A stretch of 64,000 bases of DNA from Oscillospiraceae bacterium (lineage in GTDB: Bacteria; Bacillota; Clostridia; Oscillospirales; Ruminococcaceae): assembly GCA_900768105.1 (NCBI GenBank), contig CAAGBQ010000055.1, positions 1 through 64,000 on the forward strand. The letters run 5' to 3'. The position numbers and the translations under genes are program-made. Position 1 is the first letter of the stretch. Each line of letters opens with the position of its first letter. Of this stretch, positions 34,096-42,882 are shown one piece after another. A model generated the notes under the pieces. It was given only the letters and a program-made list of their open reading frames with translations, did no database searches and had not been told where the DNA came from.

Positions 34096-35007
34096 ATGAA
34101 TTTTAAAGATTTTGATACAAAGTCGGCGTTTATCGCCATTGTGGGACGGCCGAATGTGGGAAAAAGCTCGCTGCTTAATGCCCTCGTCGGCGAAAAGGTT
34201 GCGGCGGTTTCCGCAAAGCCGCAGACAACGCGCACAAGAATAACCGGTATACTTACAAAGGGAAAAACACAGTTTGTGTTTATTGATACTCCCGGACTTC
34301 ATAAGCCGAGGACGAAGCTTGCCGACTTTATGGTAAAGCAGGTCGGAGATTCTGTTTCCGATGTTGACCTTGCGGTGCTTGTTACGGAGCCGAAGGGTGA
34401 AATCTGCGCTGCGGAAAGGGAGCTTATTCAGCGTTTCAAGGATTTGCATATGCCTGCGATTCTTTGCGTAAACAAAATCGACACCCTTGAACACAAGGAA
34501 GAAATGCTTGAAAAAATATCTGCTTTTTCAAAGGAATTTGAGTTTGAACAGGTGGTGCCTATTTCCGCGCTTCAAAACGATGGGATTGACATTCTTGTTT
34601 CCGTTTTGGATGGCTACGCAAAGCTGGGTCCGCACTATTTTGCGGATGATTCCCTTACCGACCAGCCCGAAAGGGCAATCGTCGCGGAGCTTATCCGAGA
34701 GCGTATTCTTGTCGATCTCGAAAATGAGGTTCCGCATGGCGTTGCAGTTTCCATCGAATCCATGAAGGAACGAGAGGACAAGGACATTGTGGATATAGAC
34801 GCAATGATTTATTGTGAAAAGGATAGCCACAAAGGCATTATTATCGGCAAAAAAGGTGCTATGCTCAAAAAAATCGGCACGGAAGCAAGAGCAAGCCTTG
34901 AACGCTTTTTGGGCTGCAAGGTCAATCTGCAGTGCTGGGTAAAGGTAAAAGAGGATTGGCGCAACCGTGAAGGGCTGCTTCGCAACTTCGGGTTTACGGA
35001 GGAATAA
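34096..35007 (+). CDS. era: GTPase Era
   Basis: 303 residues. G1 GRPNVGKSS, G3 DTPGLHKPRTK, G4 NKID and a C-terminal KH domain (IIIGKKGAMLKKIG). Era binds 16S rRNA in 30S assembly. GGAGTG lies before the ATG, between ybeY and yqzL. Confidence 0.97.
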   Translation: MNFKDFDTKSAFIAIVGRPNVGKSSLLNALVGEKVAAVSAKPQTTRTRITGILTKGKTQFVFIDTPGLHKPRTKLADFMVKQVGDSVSDVDLAVLVTEPKGEICAAERELIQRFKDLHMPAILCVNKIDTLEHKEEMLEKISAFSKEFEFEQVVPISALQNDGIDILVSVLDGYAKLGPHYFADDSLTDQPERAIVAELIRERILVDLENEVPHGVAVSIESMKEREDKDIVDIDAMIYCEKDSHKGIIIGKKGAMLKKIGTEARASLERFLGCKVNLQCWVKVKEDWRNREGLLRNFGFTEE

Positions 35008-35094
35008 AATTTAGTTTAAATTACCTCACATAAGAAATTTTTGCGCTCATAAAATACTTATTGTAAAGAATCTTTTTTATGCGGGGTAAAGATT

Positions 35095-35313
35095 ATGAAC
35101 GAAAAAGCGTGGAGCGATTTTGAAAAAACCGGAAGCATAATGGATTATCTTAATTACAGGTTATCCGCTCCGGATGTGCCGGTGGGCACTGTCAGAATAG
35201 AAATGCCGAGGATAAACGGTGCTTCGGCATATAAAAAGCGTCACATAGCCGCCGGGAGATTGAACGATGCAGATAAAAACAAAGGCAATAGTTCTTCGGG
35301 CACAGGATTATAA
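35095..35313 (+). CDS. yqzL: YqzL-like small protein
   Basis: 72 residues. AWSDFEKTGSIMDYLNYR matches the short YqzL family that lies between era and recO in Bacillus, and the position here is the same. The C-terminal extension beyond about residue 24 is longer than in the typical 47-residue form and overlaps recO by 47 bases. GCGGGGTAA precedes the ATG. The function is unknown. Confidence 0.75.
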   Translation: MNEKAWSDFEKTGSIMDYLNYRLSAPDVPVGTVRIEMPRINGASAYKKRHIAAGRLNDADKNKGNSSSGTGL

Positions 35314-36058
35314 CGAAAACGACAAGCTGCTTACGCTTCTTTCGGAGGAGCGGGGGCTTGTTTTTGCATATGTTTTTGGAGCAAGGAAGATGAAAAGCCG
35401 TCTTTCCGCAGTTTGTTCAATGCTTTCCTACGGAGAATTTGTTCTTTTTGAAAACAAAGGAAAATACAATGTGGACAGCGCAGAAAGTGAGCGGCTTTTC
35501 TTCGGAATTCGGCAAGATTTGGAGGAGCTTGCTTATGCAAGCTATTTTTGCGAGCTTTGTTCCGGTATAGTTCCTGCGGAGGAGCCTGCCGGAGATATGC
35601 TTCGGCTTTTGCTGAATACACTACATATGCTTGAAAATAAAAAAATGCCCGCTCCGCTGATAAAAGCTATTTTTGAGCTTCGGGCAATGTGTATAGCCGG
35701 CTATGCCCCGAACCTTGTGGCGTGTTCCGAATGCGGGCATTATGACAGGGAAATGTTCTGGTTTAATTTGGAGCAGGGCTGCGTTACCTGTATGGAATGC
35801 AGACCCGCAGGGGATGCGCAGTATGATATGCCTATGCAAAAGCCGGTGTTCCTTGCGGCGCGGCATATTGTATATGCTCCGCCGGAAAAGCTTTTTTCTT
35901 TCAAGCTTGGTGAAAAATCGGCGGAGGAGCTTTCGCTGATAACGGAGAAATATACCGCACTTCAAACAGATAAAAATTACTCCACGCTTGAATTTTTAAA
36001 TTCAACAAAAGAGATATTTAAACAACCTTCCATTGATATAAAAGAGGCGGAAAAATGA
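35267..36058 (+). CDS. recO: DNA repair protein RecO
   Basis: 263 residues. An N-terminal OB fold (KAIVLRAQDYNENDKLLTLLS) and a C-terminal zinc site (CSECGH...CVTCMEC). RecO loads RecA onto SSB-coated DNA with RecR. It overlaps yqzL upstream and mutS2 downstream (ATGA). Confidence 0.95.
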   Translation: MQIKTKAIVLRAQDYNENDKLLTLLSEERGLVFAYVFGARKMKSRLSAVCSMLSYGEFVLFENKGKYNVDSAESERLFFGIRQDLEELAYASYFCELCSGIVPAEEPAGDMLRLLLNTLHMLENKKMPAPLIKAIFELRAMCIAGYAPNLVACSECGHYDREMFWFNLEQGCVTCMECRPAGDAQYDMPMQKPVFLAARHIVYAPPEKLFSFKLGEKSAEELSLITEKYTALQTDKNYSTLEFLNSTKEIFKQPSIDIKEAEK

Positions 36059-38439
36059 CAGATAACAGACATTATAAGGCGTTGGAGCTGGACAAGATAC
36101 TTGCTATGCTTGCGGAGCAGACCGGCTGTGAAGACAGCCGCCGACTTGCGCTTGAAACGGAGCCGAAAACAACCCTTCGGGAAGCACAGCGCCTTATGGA
36201 CCGAACCGCGGACGCACATATGCTTTCCTGCCGTTTTGGCGCGCCAAGCCTTCGCGGAGTGAAAAATGTAACCGGAGCTTTGCGCCGTGCAGAGATGGGT
36301 GCGACTCTTTCGCTTCCGGAGCTGCTTGATATAGAGCGCTTTTTAAAGGCTCTGCGTGAAATGAAGGACTTTCGCAGCAATTATGAGGGGGAAAAAGCAA
36401 CCTCCCTCGACGAGCTTTTTGAGGGACTTATGCCCAATCTTCGCATTGAAGAAAAAATCGGCTTTACGGTTGTTTCGGAAGAGGAAATAAGCGATACAGC
36501 AAGCCCGACATTGGCGGATATACGCAGAAAAATCCGCAATTCTCAAGCTAAAGTTAAGGAACAGCTTGACCGCATAATCCATTCCCAAACTTATCAGAAG
36601 TTTTTGCAGGAGCCTATTGTTACAATGCGCGACGGGCGCTATTGTGTTCCGGTAAAATCCGAGTACCGCCAGGAGATAAAGGGCATGGTACACGATACCT
36701 CCGGTACCGGCGCGACAATTTTTATCGAGCCTGCCAGCGTTGTTGAGGAAAATAACGAAACCCGCGTCCTCCGCGCAAAGGAGCAGCAGGAAATTCAGCG
36801 CATACTGCATGAAATTTCAGAAGATATAGGCAGCCACGCGCAGACTTTTATAGAAGATTACTCTGCATTGCTGGAACTTGACCTTTATTTTGCGAAGGCG
36901 CGCCTTGCGGATAAGATGAATGCCGCCGTGCCGCAGCTTACGGATGACGGAAGGATCCGCTTGTATAAAGCGCGCCACCCGCTTATTGACAAAGCAAAAA
37001 TTGTGCCGGTGGATATAACTCTCGGCTGCGATTTTGATGTGCTTGTAATTACCGGCCCGAATACCGGCGGCAAAACCGTTACGCTTAAAACCATAGGTCT
37101 GCTTACGCTTATGGCGATGTGCGGCATGATGATTCCCGCGGGGGAAAACAGCTCTGTTTCGGTATTTGAAAATGTATTTGCGGATATAGGCGATGAGCAG
37201 AGCATAGAGCAAAGCCTTTCCACATTCTCATCCCATATCAACAATACCATTCGCATTTTAAGCAAAGCGGATGACAGAAGTCTTGTGCTGCTTGACGAGC
37301 TTGGAGCGGGAACCGACCCGGTCGAGGGTGCGGCGCTTGCCGTTGCGATTATCGAACGGCTGAAGCTTTACGGCGCAAAGCTTGCGGCAACCACTCACTA
37401 TGCGGAAATTAAGATGTATGCGCTGCAAACTCCGCGTGTGGAAAATGCCTGCTGCGAATTTGATGTGGAAACCCTTTCTCCGACATACCGCCTGCTTGTG
37501 GGAGTGCCCGGAAAAAGCAATGCTTTTGCAATCTCCGAACGCCTCGGAATGGACGAAAGCATTGTTGACCGCGCAAGAGAGCTTGTTTCTACCGAAAACG
37601 CGAATTTCGAGGACATTGTAGGCAAGCTTGAAGAAAGCCGTCAAGAGCTTGAAAAGGAACATCAAAAGGCGGAACAATACCGCAGGGAAACGGAGAAAAT
37701 CCGAGCCGAAATTGCAAAAGAAAAAGAGGAAATGGAGCGCAATAAGGAAAGAGAGCTTGAGGCAGCGCGCCTTTCCGCAAAAAAACTTGTGGAGCAGGTG
37801 CGCGCGGAGGCACAGAAGCTTATTGACGATATTACCGAAACGCAAAAGCTTGCCGATGGGGAAAACAGCGCGGATATGATTGCCCGCGCACGCGCACAGA
37901 TGAAGGTCGGTATAGGAAAGCTTCAGGATATAGCGGATCCTGTTTCCGCGGGAAGGGAGGCTTACCGCTTGCCGAGGAAGCTGGTGCGCGGCGATGTTGT
38001 GCGCATAAACGGAATGAACCGCGAGGGAACAGTCGTCGGTCTTCCGGATGGTCAGGGCTATTGTACGGTTCAAACAGGAATTATAAAGTCAAAGGTTCAT
38101 GTTTCGGAAATACGCCTTGTTGAAAGCAATAAGAAAAAAAACACCCTTGGCGGCGGGGCGGTGACGAAGAATATAGAGAGCGCTTCACGCAGGGCAGCCG
38201 CTTCGGAACTTGACCTTCGCGGAATGGATGTGGAGCAGGCGCTGTTGGAGCTTGACCGCTATATTGACGAATGTGTTATCCTTAATTTAAAGGTGGTTTC
38301 CATAATCCACGGAAAAGGCACCGGCACGCTGCGTGCGGCGGTGCAGCAGGCACTTAAAAAGAACAAAGCAGTGCGCAGCTTCCGCCTTGGCGTATACGGC
38401 GAGGGAGAAAATGGCGTAACAATAGTTGAACTTAAATAA
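36055..38439 (+). CDS. mutS2: Endonuclease MutS2
   Basis: 794 residues. Walker A ITGPNTGGKTVTLKT (about 330), LVLLDELGAGTDP, a long coiled coil (about 515-620), and a C-terminal Smr domain (ELDLRGMDVEQALLELDRYID, then IIHGKGTGTLR). MutS2 acts in recombination control and in ribosome collision rescue. The start overlaps the recO stop by four bases. Confidence 0.96.
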   Translation: MTDNRHYKALELDKILAMLAEQTGCEDSRRLALETEPKTTLREAQRLMDRTADAHMLSCRFGAPSLRGVKNVTGALRRAEMGATLSLPELLDIERFLKALREMKDFRSNYEGEKATSLDELFEGLMPNLRIEEKIGFTVVSEEEISDTASPTLADIRRKIRNSQAKVKEQLDRIIHSQTYQKFLQEPIVTMRDGRYCVPVKSEYRQEIKGMVHDTSGTGATIFIEPASVVEENNETRVLRAKEQQEIQRILHEISEDIGSHAQTFIEDYSALLELDLYFAKARLADKMNAAVPQLTDDGRIRLYKARHPLIDKAKIVPVDITLGCDFDVLVITGPNTGGKTVTLKTIGLLTLMAMCGMMIPAGENSSVSVFENVFADIGDEQSIEQSLSTFSSHINNTIRILSKADDRSLVLLDELGAGTDPVEGAALAVAIIERLKLYGAKLAATTHYAEIKMYALQTPRVENACCEFDVETLSPTYRLLVGVPGKSNAFAISERLGMDESIVDRARELVSTENANFEDIVGKLEESRQELEKEHQKAEQYRRETEKIRAEIAKEKEEMERNKERELEAARLSAKKLVEQVRAEAQKLIDDITETQKLADGENSADMIARARAQMKVGIGKLQDIADPVSAGREAYRLPRKLVRGDVVRINGMNREGTVVGLPDGQGYCTVQTGIIKSKVHVSEIRLVESNKKKNTLGGGAVTKNIESASRRAAASELDLRGMDVEQALLELDRYIDECVILNLKVVSIIHGKGTGTLRAAVQQALKKNKAVRSFRLGVYGEGENGVTIVELK

Positions 38440-38453
38440 AACGGGAGAATAAA

Positions 38454-39251
38454 ATGGATTTTGAAGAGCTTTATGGTATAAAAAATGAAGCGGAGCGGGT
38501 AAACCGTACCTACGATATATTTAATGAGGAAAAAAGGCTTTCTTCAAAGGCTGCACAGATTGAATTTATCACAACCGTACGCTATATCGAAAAATATCTT
38601 AAACCCGGCGACAAAATATTGGATATAGGAGCGGGAACGGGTGCATACAGCATTTATTTTTCACGCAACGGTTACGAGATTTCCGCGTTGGAGCTTGCAG
38701 ATGCAAACATCCGCGCTTTTCGCAAAAAAATAATGCCGAGCGACTGCATAGACCTTGTGCAGGGCAACGCCCTTGACCTTTCGCGCTATCCGGATAAGCA
38801 TTTTGACATAGTTCTCGTGCTTGGTCCGCTTTATCATTTGGAAAAGCCGGAGGACAAGCAGCGCTGCATTGAGGAAGCAAAGCGTGTTTGCAAGGATAGC
38901 GGAAAGATATTCTTTGCTTTTATTTCAAACGATATGGTTGCCCTAACGGAATTTGCATGTAATGGCAAGTATTTTCTTGGCGATACATATGACCACGAAA
39001 CATTTAAAGTGTTTGATTTTCCGTTTGTATTTCAGACGGTTGACGAAATGCGCGAAATTTTACACCGCGGCGGCGTGAAAATCCTGAATGAGGTTGCTTC
39101 CGACGGAATGAGCGAGCTTTTGGCGGAGCGCATAAATGCTGCTGATGAAGTAAGCTATGACCAATATTTGCGGTATCATTTTTATACCTGCGAGAAGCCG
39201 GAAATGTTGGGCAGAAGCAATCACCTGCTTTTTGCCACGGAGAAAGAATAA
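38454..39251 (+). CDS. Class I SAM-dependent methyltransferase
   Basis: 265 residues. Motif I ILDIGAGTGAYSIYFSR, then DIVLVLGPLYHLEKPEDKQRCIEEAKRV, the usual post-motif II/III region of small-molecule methyltransferases. The substrate is unknown. It begins 14 bases after mutS2 and closes that operon at a terminator. Confidence 0.85.
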   Translation: MDFEELYGIKNEAERVNRTYDIFNEEKRLSSKAAQIEFITTVRYIEKYLKPGDKILDIGAGTGAYSIYFSRNGYEISALELADANIRAFRKKIMPSDCIDLVQGNALDLSRYPDKHFDIVLVLGPLYHLEKPEDKQRCIEEAKRVCKDSGKIFFAFISNDMVALTEFACNGKYFLGDTYDHETFKVFDFPFVFQTVDEMREILHRGGVKILNEVASDGMSELLAERINAADEVSYDQYLRYHFYTCEKPEMLGRSNHLLFATEKE

Positions 39252-39266
39252 AGATAAACCGACGAA

Positions 39267-39294
39267 AGCCCCGCGTAAGCGGGGCTTTTTGCTT
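39267..39294 (+). terminator. Terminator of the era-recO-mutS2 operon
   Basis: AAAGCCCCGC, loop GTAA, GCGGGGCTTT, then TTGCTTT. Confidence 0.88.
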
Positions 39295-39383
39295 TATGAA
39301 CAATGTGTTAAAAATAAAACTAAATGGCACAAAATATAGCACATTACACAAATTAACATGGCGAAATTTGTCACTTATGCCTA

Positions 39384-39411
39384 TTGAAAAATATTATTTC
39401 CAGTGTATAAT
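39384..39411 (+). promoter_or_regulatory. Promoter of the secreted-protein pair
   Basis: TTGAAA, 16 bases, TATAAT, giving an AT-rich leader of about 90 bases. Confidence 0.7.
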
Positions 39412-39507
39412 AGAGATGAAAATATAAAGGAAGAAAAAGAATATTGCGGACGGATAATCTTTTAATTTCTTATATTTCAAAATTTTTAATATAAAGGAGT
39501 TGTTGTT

Positions 39508-40302
39508 ATGAAAAAAACTAAAAAAATCATTGCACTGTTTCTTGCATTGTGCATGATTTGTCTGTCAGCTGTTGTTGCATTTGCGGATGGGTCCGAAGAG
39601 GAAACGAAATATATTCCGCTTTGGATGAAACCGTACACGGTTATTGTGTATGACGCAAGTGGAAATCCGACCATCACAAAAGGTGGAGAACTTACACCCG
39701 AGGAAATATCCAAAAGACAAGATATAGCGGCGGTAGGCTTGGTAGATGAGTCAGCAGAGATGGTTGTGGTGCCGAACACGAAGGTTGAATACGATCTTCA
39801 CGGATTTATGACCAATATCTACTACCTTGTTCCGGGTACACAGTCGGAATATCAGTTATCAAATCCGATTAGAACAAGAGTAAGATCTGGAATCATGGAT
39901 GATGGTACAACTTATACATATCCCAAATCCTATTATAACTATGATACACAGCAAAATGAGTATTGTGAATTAACGAGAGCGAACGGGTATATAACGGGTA
40001 CTGGCAGAATAACTTTTTATGTAGGTGCAAAGGGTGAAGCCGGAACACATATTTTGGAAGAAGACGATTGTGCAACAAAGCAAGGTTATGCTGATGTTAA
40101 AGGCGGAACTAAAGTTACAGCTACGAATACCAAAAACGGTAAGTCTCATGATTACTATAAGTATGATGTTGGCTCAATGCCAAAAGCTATTCTTGACATT
40201 TGGTCTGATGATAAAGTGAACCCTATTACTAAAATATCCACAAATGGCAAGATAGACAATGTATACTCTGGTACAATACGCCTTAGAGTAGTAAGCTACT
40301 GA
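39508..40302 (+). CDS. Secreted protein with a possible double-psi beta-barrel (RlpA/3D-like) domain
   Basis: 264 residues, signal peptide ending VVAFA. The C-terminal 110 residues have GTGRITFYV...CATKQGY...GGTKVTATNTKNGKSHDYYKYDVGSMPKAILDIW; the order CA, GT-V-V-N--NGKS, D-G-----ILDIW recalls RlpA/3D double-psi barrels, though the alignment was done only by eye. AAAGGAG precedes the ATG. Base composition is AT-richer than the neighbours, and with the next gene this looks like an accessory pair. Confidence 0.65.
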   Translation: MKKTKKIIALFLALCMICLSAVVAFADGSEEETKYIPLWMKPYTVIVYDASGNPTITKGGELTPEEISKRQDIAAVGLVDESAEMVVVPNTKVEYDLHGFMTNIYYLVPGTQSEYQLSNPIRTRVRSGIMDDGTTYTYPKSYYNYDTQQNEYCELTRANGYITGTGRITFYVGAKGEAGTHILEEDDCATKQGYADVKGGTKVTATNTKNGKSHDYYKYDVGSMPKAILDIWSDDKVNPITKISTNGKIDNVYSGTIRLRVVSY

Positions 40303-40328
40303 TACTAATATAATCAGGAGATAAAATT

Positions 40329-41444
40329 ATGAATAAAGTGACAAGAACGATTATCGTTGCTATAATTCTTGTTGCTATGCTCGCCTGCTGCAATGCAAAT
40401 GCATTGCAGCAGGATTTTGAAAATAGCAGCACAAGCTTTCCTTCAGAGTCAAGCGATGCGAATGAACAAACAGACGACAATCCCTACCTTTCTATAACAT
40501 ATATAAAAGAAAATAAAGAAAGTTCAACCGGTTGGGATACGGTATTTTATACTTATGATATAAATTCCAAAACACTGAAAGAAGAATGCGTTTTTCCATG
40601 TGATACAGGCTATGCTTCCGGCGTTGTATCAAAATACGATAATGCAATTTATTATTCGGCAAATACGGTTGAGGGCGACTTCAGCGCAAACAGCCTTTGG
40701 AAATACGATATTGCGACGGGTGAAGCAACAATAATTGATAATGAAAATCATTCCTATAACGATATTTTACTTGTAGATAGAAATACTTTACTTGTAATGA
40801 TGATAACGGATGCAGATGAAAGGCCGATTATGCCGGTAACTTTTGATTTGGCGAGCAAGGAATTTACTTATATGGCGGATGTAAATAATGAGCCGTTTAT
40901 CTATACGAGCGGAGCTACAACGCCGATATATAATTATAAAACACAGGAATTCGCTTGTATTTACTGGAAAAGAAGTGAAGACCATGGTGATAATGGTTAT
41001 ACATCTTACGAAACGGCAATAGATCATTATCTTACAGTTACATCAAAGGATTTAGTAAAAGATAAGAACAAAAGTTTCACTCATAGGGCAAGAATAGATG
41101 AAATGAATATGGATGCAGCAGTCCAGATTTCCGAAAATGAGTTCCTTGTTACAATGGAAAATGCACCACACAGTGATGTTATCGAGTATTATTCGCTTGT
41201 TTTCGGTGAAGACGGAACGACATTCACAAAAGTGGATTGTCCATATCCGGATTCTGATTATGTGATGAATTTGTACACCATTGACGGCGGCAAAACATTC
41301 TTCTTCTACCTTTACGGCGACCGCAGGGGAAACCTGAACGGTGTGTATTCCTATGACACAGAAACGGATGAACTGACACCGGTTCTGCTCAATGACGAAA
41401 AAACAAAAGGGCATTATGTAAACTTTTCTATCGTTGGTCCATAA
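40329..41444 (+). CDS. Lipoprotein, possible beta-propeller
   Basis: 371 residues. Lipobox AMLAC (Cys about 20), then an acidic/Ser-rich spacer and repeated four-strand-like units with SLWKYDIATGEATII, TFDLASKEFTYM and GVYSYDTETDELTPVLL, which look like propeller blades. No catalytic motif is evident. It follows the secreted protein by 26 bases with an AGGAG site and shares its AT-rich composition, so the two probably work together at the cell surface. Confidence 0.7.
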   Translation: MNKVTRTIIVAIILVAMLACCNANALQQDFENSSTSFPSESSDANEQTDDNPYLSITYIKENKESSTGWDTVFYTYDINSKTLKEECVFPCDTGYASGVVSKYDNAIYYSANTVEGDFSANSLWKYDIATGEATIIDNENHSYNDILLVDRNTLLVMMITDADERPIMPVTFDLASKEFTYMADVNNEPFIYTSGATTPIYNYKTQEFACIYWKRSEDHGDNGYTSYETAIDHYLTVTSKDLVKDKNKSFTHRARIDEMNMDAAVQISENEFLVTMENAPHSDVIEYYSLVFGEDGTTFTKVDCPYPDSDYVMNLYTIDGGKTFFFYLYGDRRGNLNGVYSYDTETDELTPVLLNDEKTKGHYVNFSIVGP

Positions 41445-41457
41445 TTTTATAAAACAC

Positions 41458-41490
41458 AATCGCCCCTGCCATTCGGCAGGGGCGATTCTT
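41458..41490. terminator. Bidirectional terminator
   Basis: AATCGCCCCTGCC, loop ATTC, GGCAGGGGCGATT between convergent genes. Confidence 0.82.
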
Positions 41491-41504
41491 CAAAGAAGGC
41501 AAAC

Positions 41505-42752
41505 TTAAACTTCCGCTTTGATTCTTTTAAGATGGGCGTATTTTGGCATTCCGTTTTCAAAGGTTTGCTCAACCTGCCCTTGGATAAGCGGCAGAGCATA
41601 TTCTATGAATTTTTCGTTTACATTGTTGCCCGCTTCGTTTATCCATTCGCGCGGAACCAGCTTTTCGACATTGGCAACCTCGGAAAGGGGAACAAGCTTC
41701 ATTATACATTTATATCCTTCCGTTGTGTCACGGCGGAAGGCAATCATTTTGCCGGTTTCGCCGGCAACGGCAGCTTCAACGGCGGCTTTGCCCGCCGCAA
41801 AGGCTTCGTCGCGGTCGGTTTTGGAAGCACAGTGCGCAGCGCAGCGCTGGAGCAGCGAAAGCTCGATTCCGCGCACCTTTGCTCCGGTGCGGTTGCGAAT
41901 AATATTTGCCATGGTGGCGGCAAGACCGCCAAGCTGAACATGGCCGAAGGAGTCTTTTATATTGGTATCGTTAATGCCATATTCGCTTATGAACATTCCG
42001 GTTTTGTCTTTAATGCCCTCGGACATAACGATAACAATACGCTTGTGCTTTTTGCGGCATTCGTCAAGGTCGATGAAGAATTGCTCCATATCAAAGTCAA
42101 TTTCGGGAAGATAAATGAACATAGGACCTTGACAATTAAGCTTTGCGAGGGCGGCCGCACCGGCAAGCCAGCCTGCGTGGCGGCCCATAACCTCAATTAT
42201 AACGATAGCTTCTTTATCATAAACATGAACATCCTTGATAACCTCTGAAACGGAGGTAGCAATATATTTTGCGGCGGAACCATAGCCGGGGCAATGGTCT
42301 GTATCAAGAAGGTCGTTATCTATGGTTTTGGGGATTCCGATTATGCGGCACTCATAATCCTGCATGGACATATATTCGGATATTTTATTGCAGGTGTCCA
42401 TACTGTCGTTGCCGCCGTTATAGAAGAAATAGCGAATGTCATATTTTTTGAATATCTCAAGAATACGCTTGTAATCGGATTCATCTTCGGAATAGGGCTT
42501 TAACTTATAGCGACAACTGCGGATAAGGGAGGCGGGGGTGCTCATCATAAGTTCAAGCATTTCCGGATCCTCTTTTTCCATATCAATAATATCATCATCC
42601 AAAACGCCGCGGATTCCATGCTGTGCAGCGTAAACATGGGTAATGCATTCCTGCTCCATTGCGGTTTTGATAACGCCGTATGCGCTTGCGTTGATTACGG
42701 CAGTGGGGCCGCCGGATTGCCCGATAAGGCATGCTCCTTTGAGTTCGGTCAT
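41505..42752 (-). CDS. pfp: Pyrophosphate-type 6-phosphofructokinase
   Basis: 415 residues. The two positions separating PPi- from ATP-dependent enzymes both point to PPi: GGNDSMDT (Asp where ATP enzymes have Gly of GGDGS) and PKTIDND (Lys instead of Gly in PGTIDND). MGRHAGWLA is also intact. It phosphorylates fructose 6-phosphate with pyrophosphate, reversibly, in glycolysis. The start at 42752 lies after AAAGGGGA; a longer frame to 42812 would cover the promoter. Confidence 0.93.
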   Translation of the reverse strand: MTELKGACLIGQSGGPTAVINASAYGVIKTAMEQECITHVYAAQHGIRGVLDDDIIDMEKEDPEMLELMMSTPASLIRSCRYKLKPYSEDESDYKRILEIFKKYDIRYFFYNGGNDSMDTCNKISEYMSMQDYECRIIGIPKTIDNDLLDTDHCPGYGSAAKYIATSVSEVIKDVHVYDKEAIVIIEVMGRHAGWLAGAAALAKLNCQGPMFIYLPEIDFDMEQFFIDLDECRKKHKRIVIVMSEGIKDKTGMFISEYGINDTNIKDSFGHVQLGGLAATMANIIRNRTGAKVRGIELSLLQRCAAHCASKTDRDEAFAAGKAAVEAAVAGETGKMIAFRRDTTEGYKCIMKLVPLSEVANVEKLVPREWINEAGNNVNEKFIEYALPLIQGQVEQTFENGMPKYAHLKRIKAEV

Positions 42753-42783
42753 AAAAAGTGTTCCCCTTTCAAGTGATAGTATA

Positions 42784-42812
42784 ATTTTACCACACCGGCG
42801 CGGCATATTCAA
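42784..42812 (-). promoter_or_regulatory. Promoter of the PPi-PFK gene
   Basis: On the minus strand, TTGAAT, 17 bases, TAAAAT. Confidence 0.62.
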
Positions 42813-42882
42813 TATGTAATAGATACAAAAAGAGGGCGCTATTTATGTGCAAAATAGCTATAAAAGCATAATGGGGAAAATC

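Noticed and set aside
41532..42248. 238-codon plus-strand open frame
   Set aside because: Antisense of the PPi-PFK gene, no ribosome binding site or recognisable domain.
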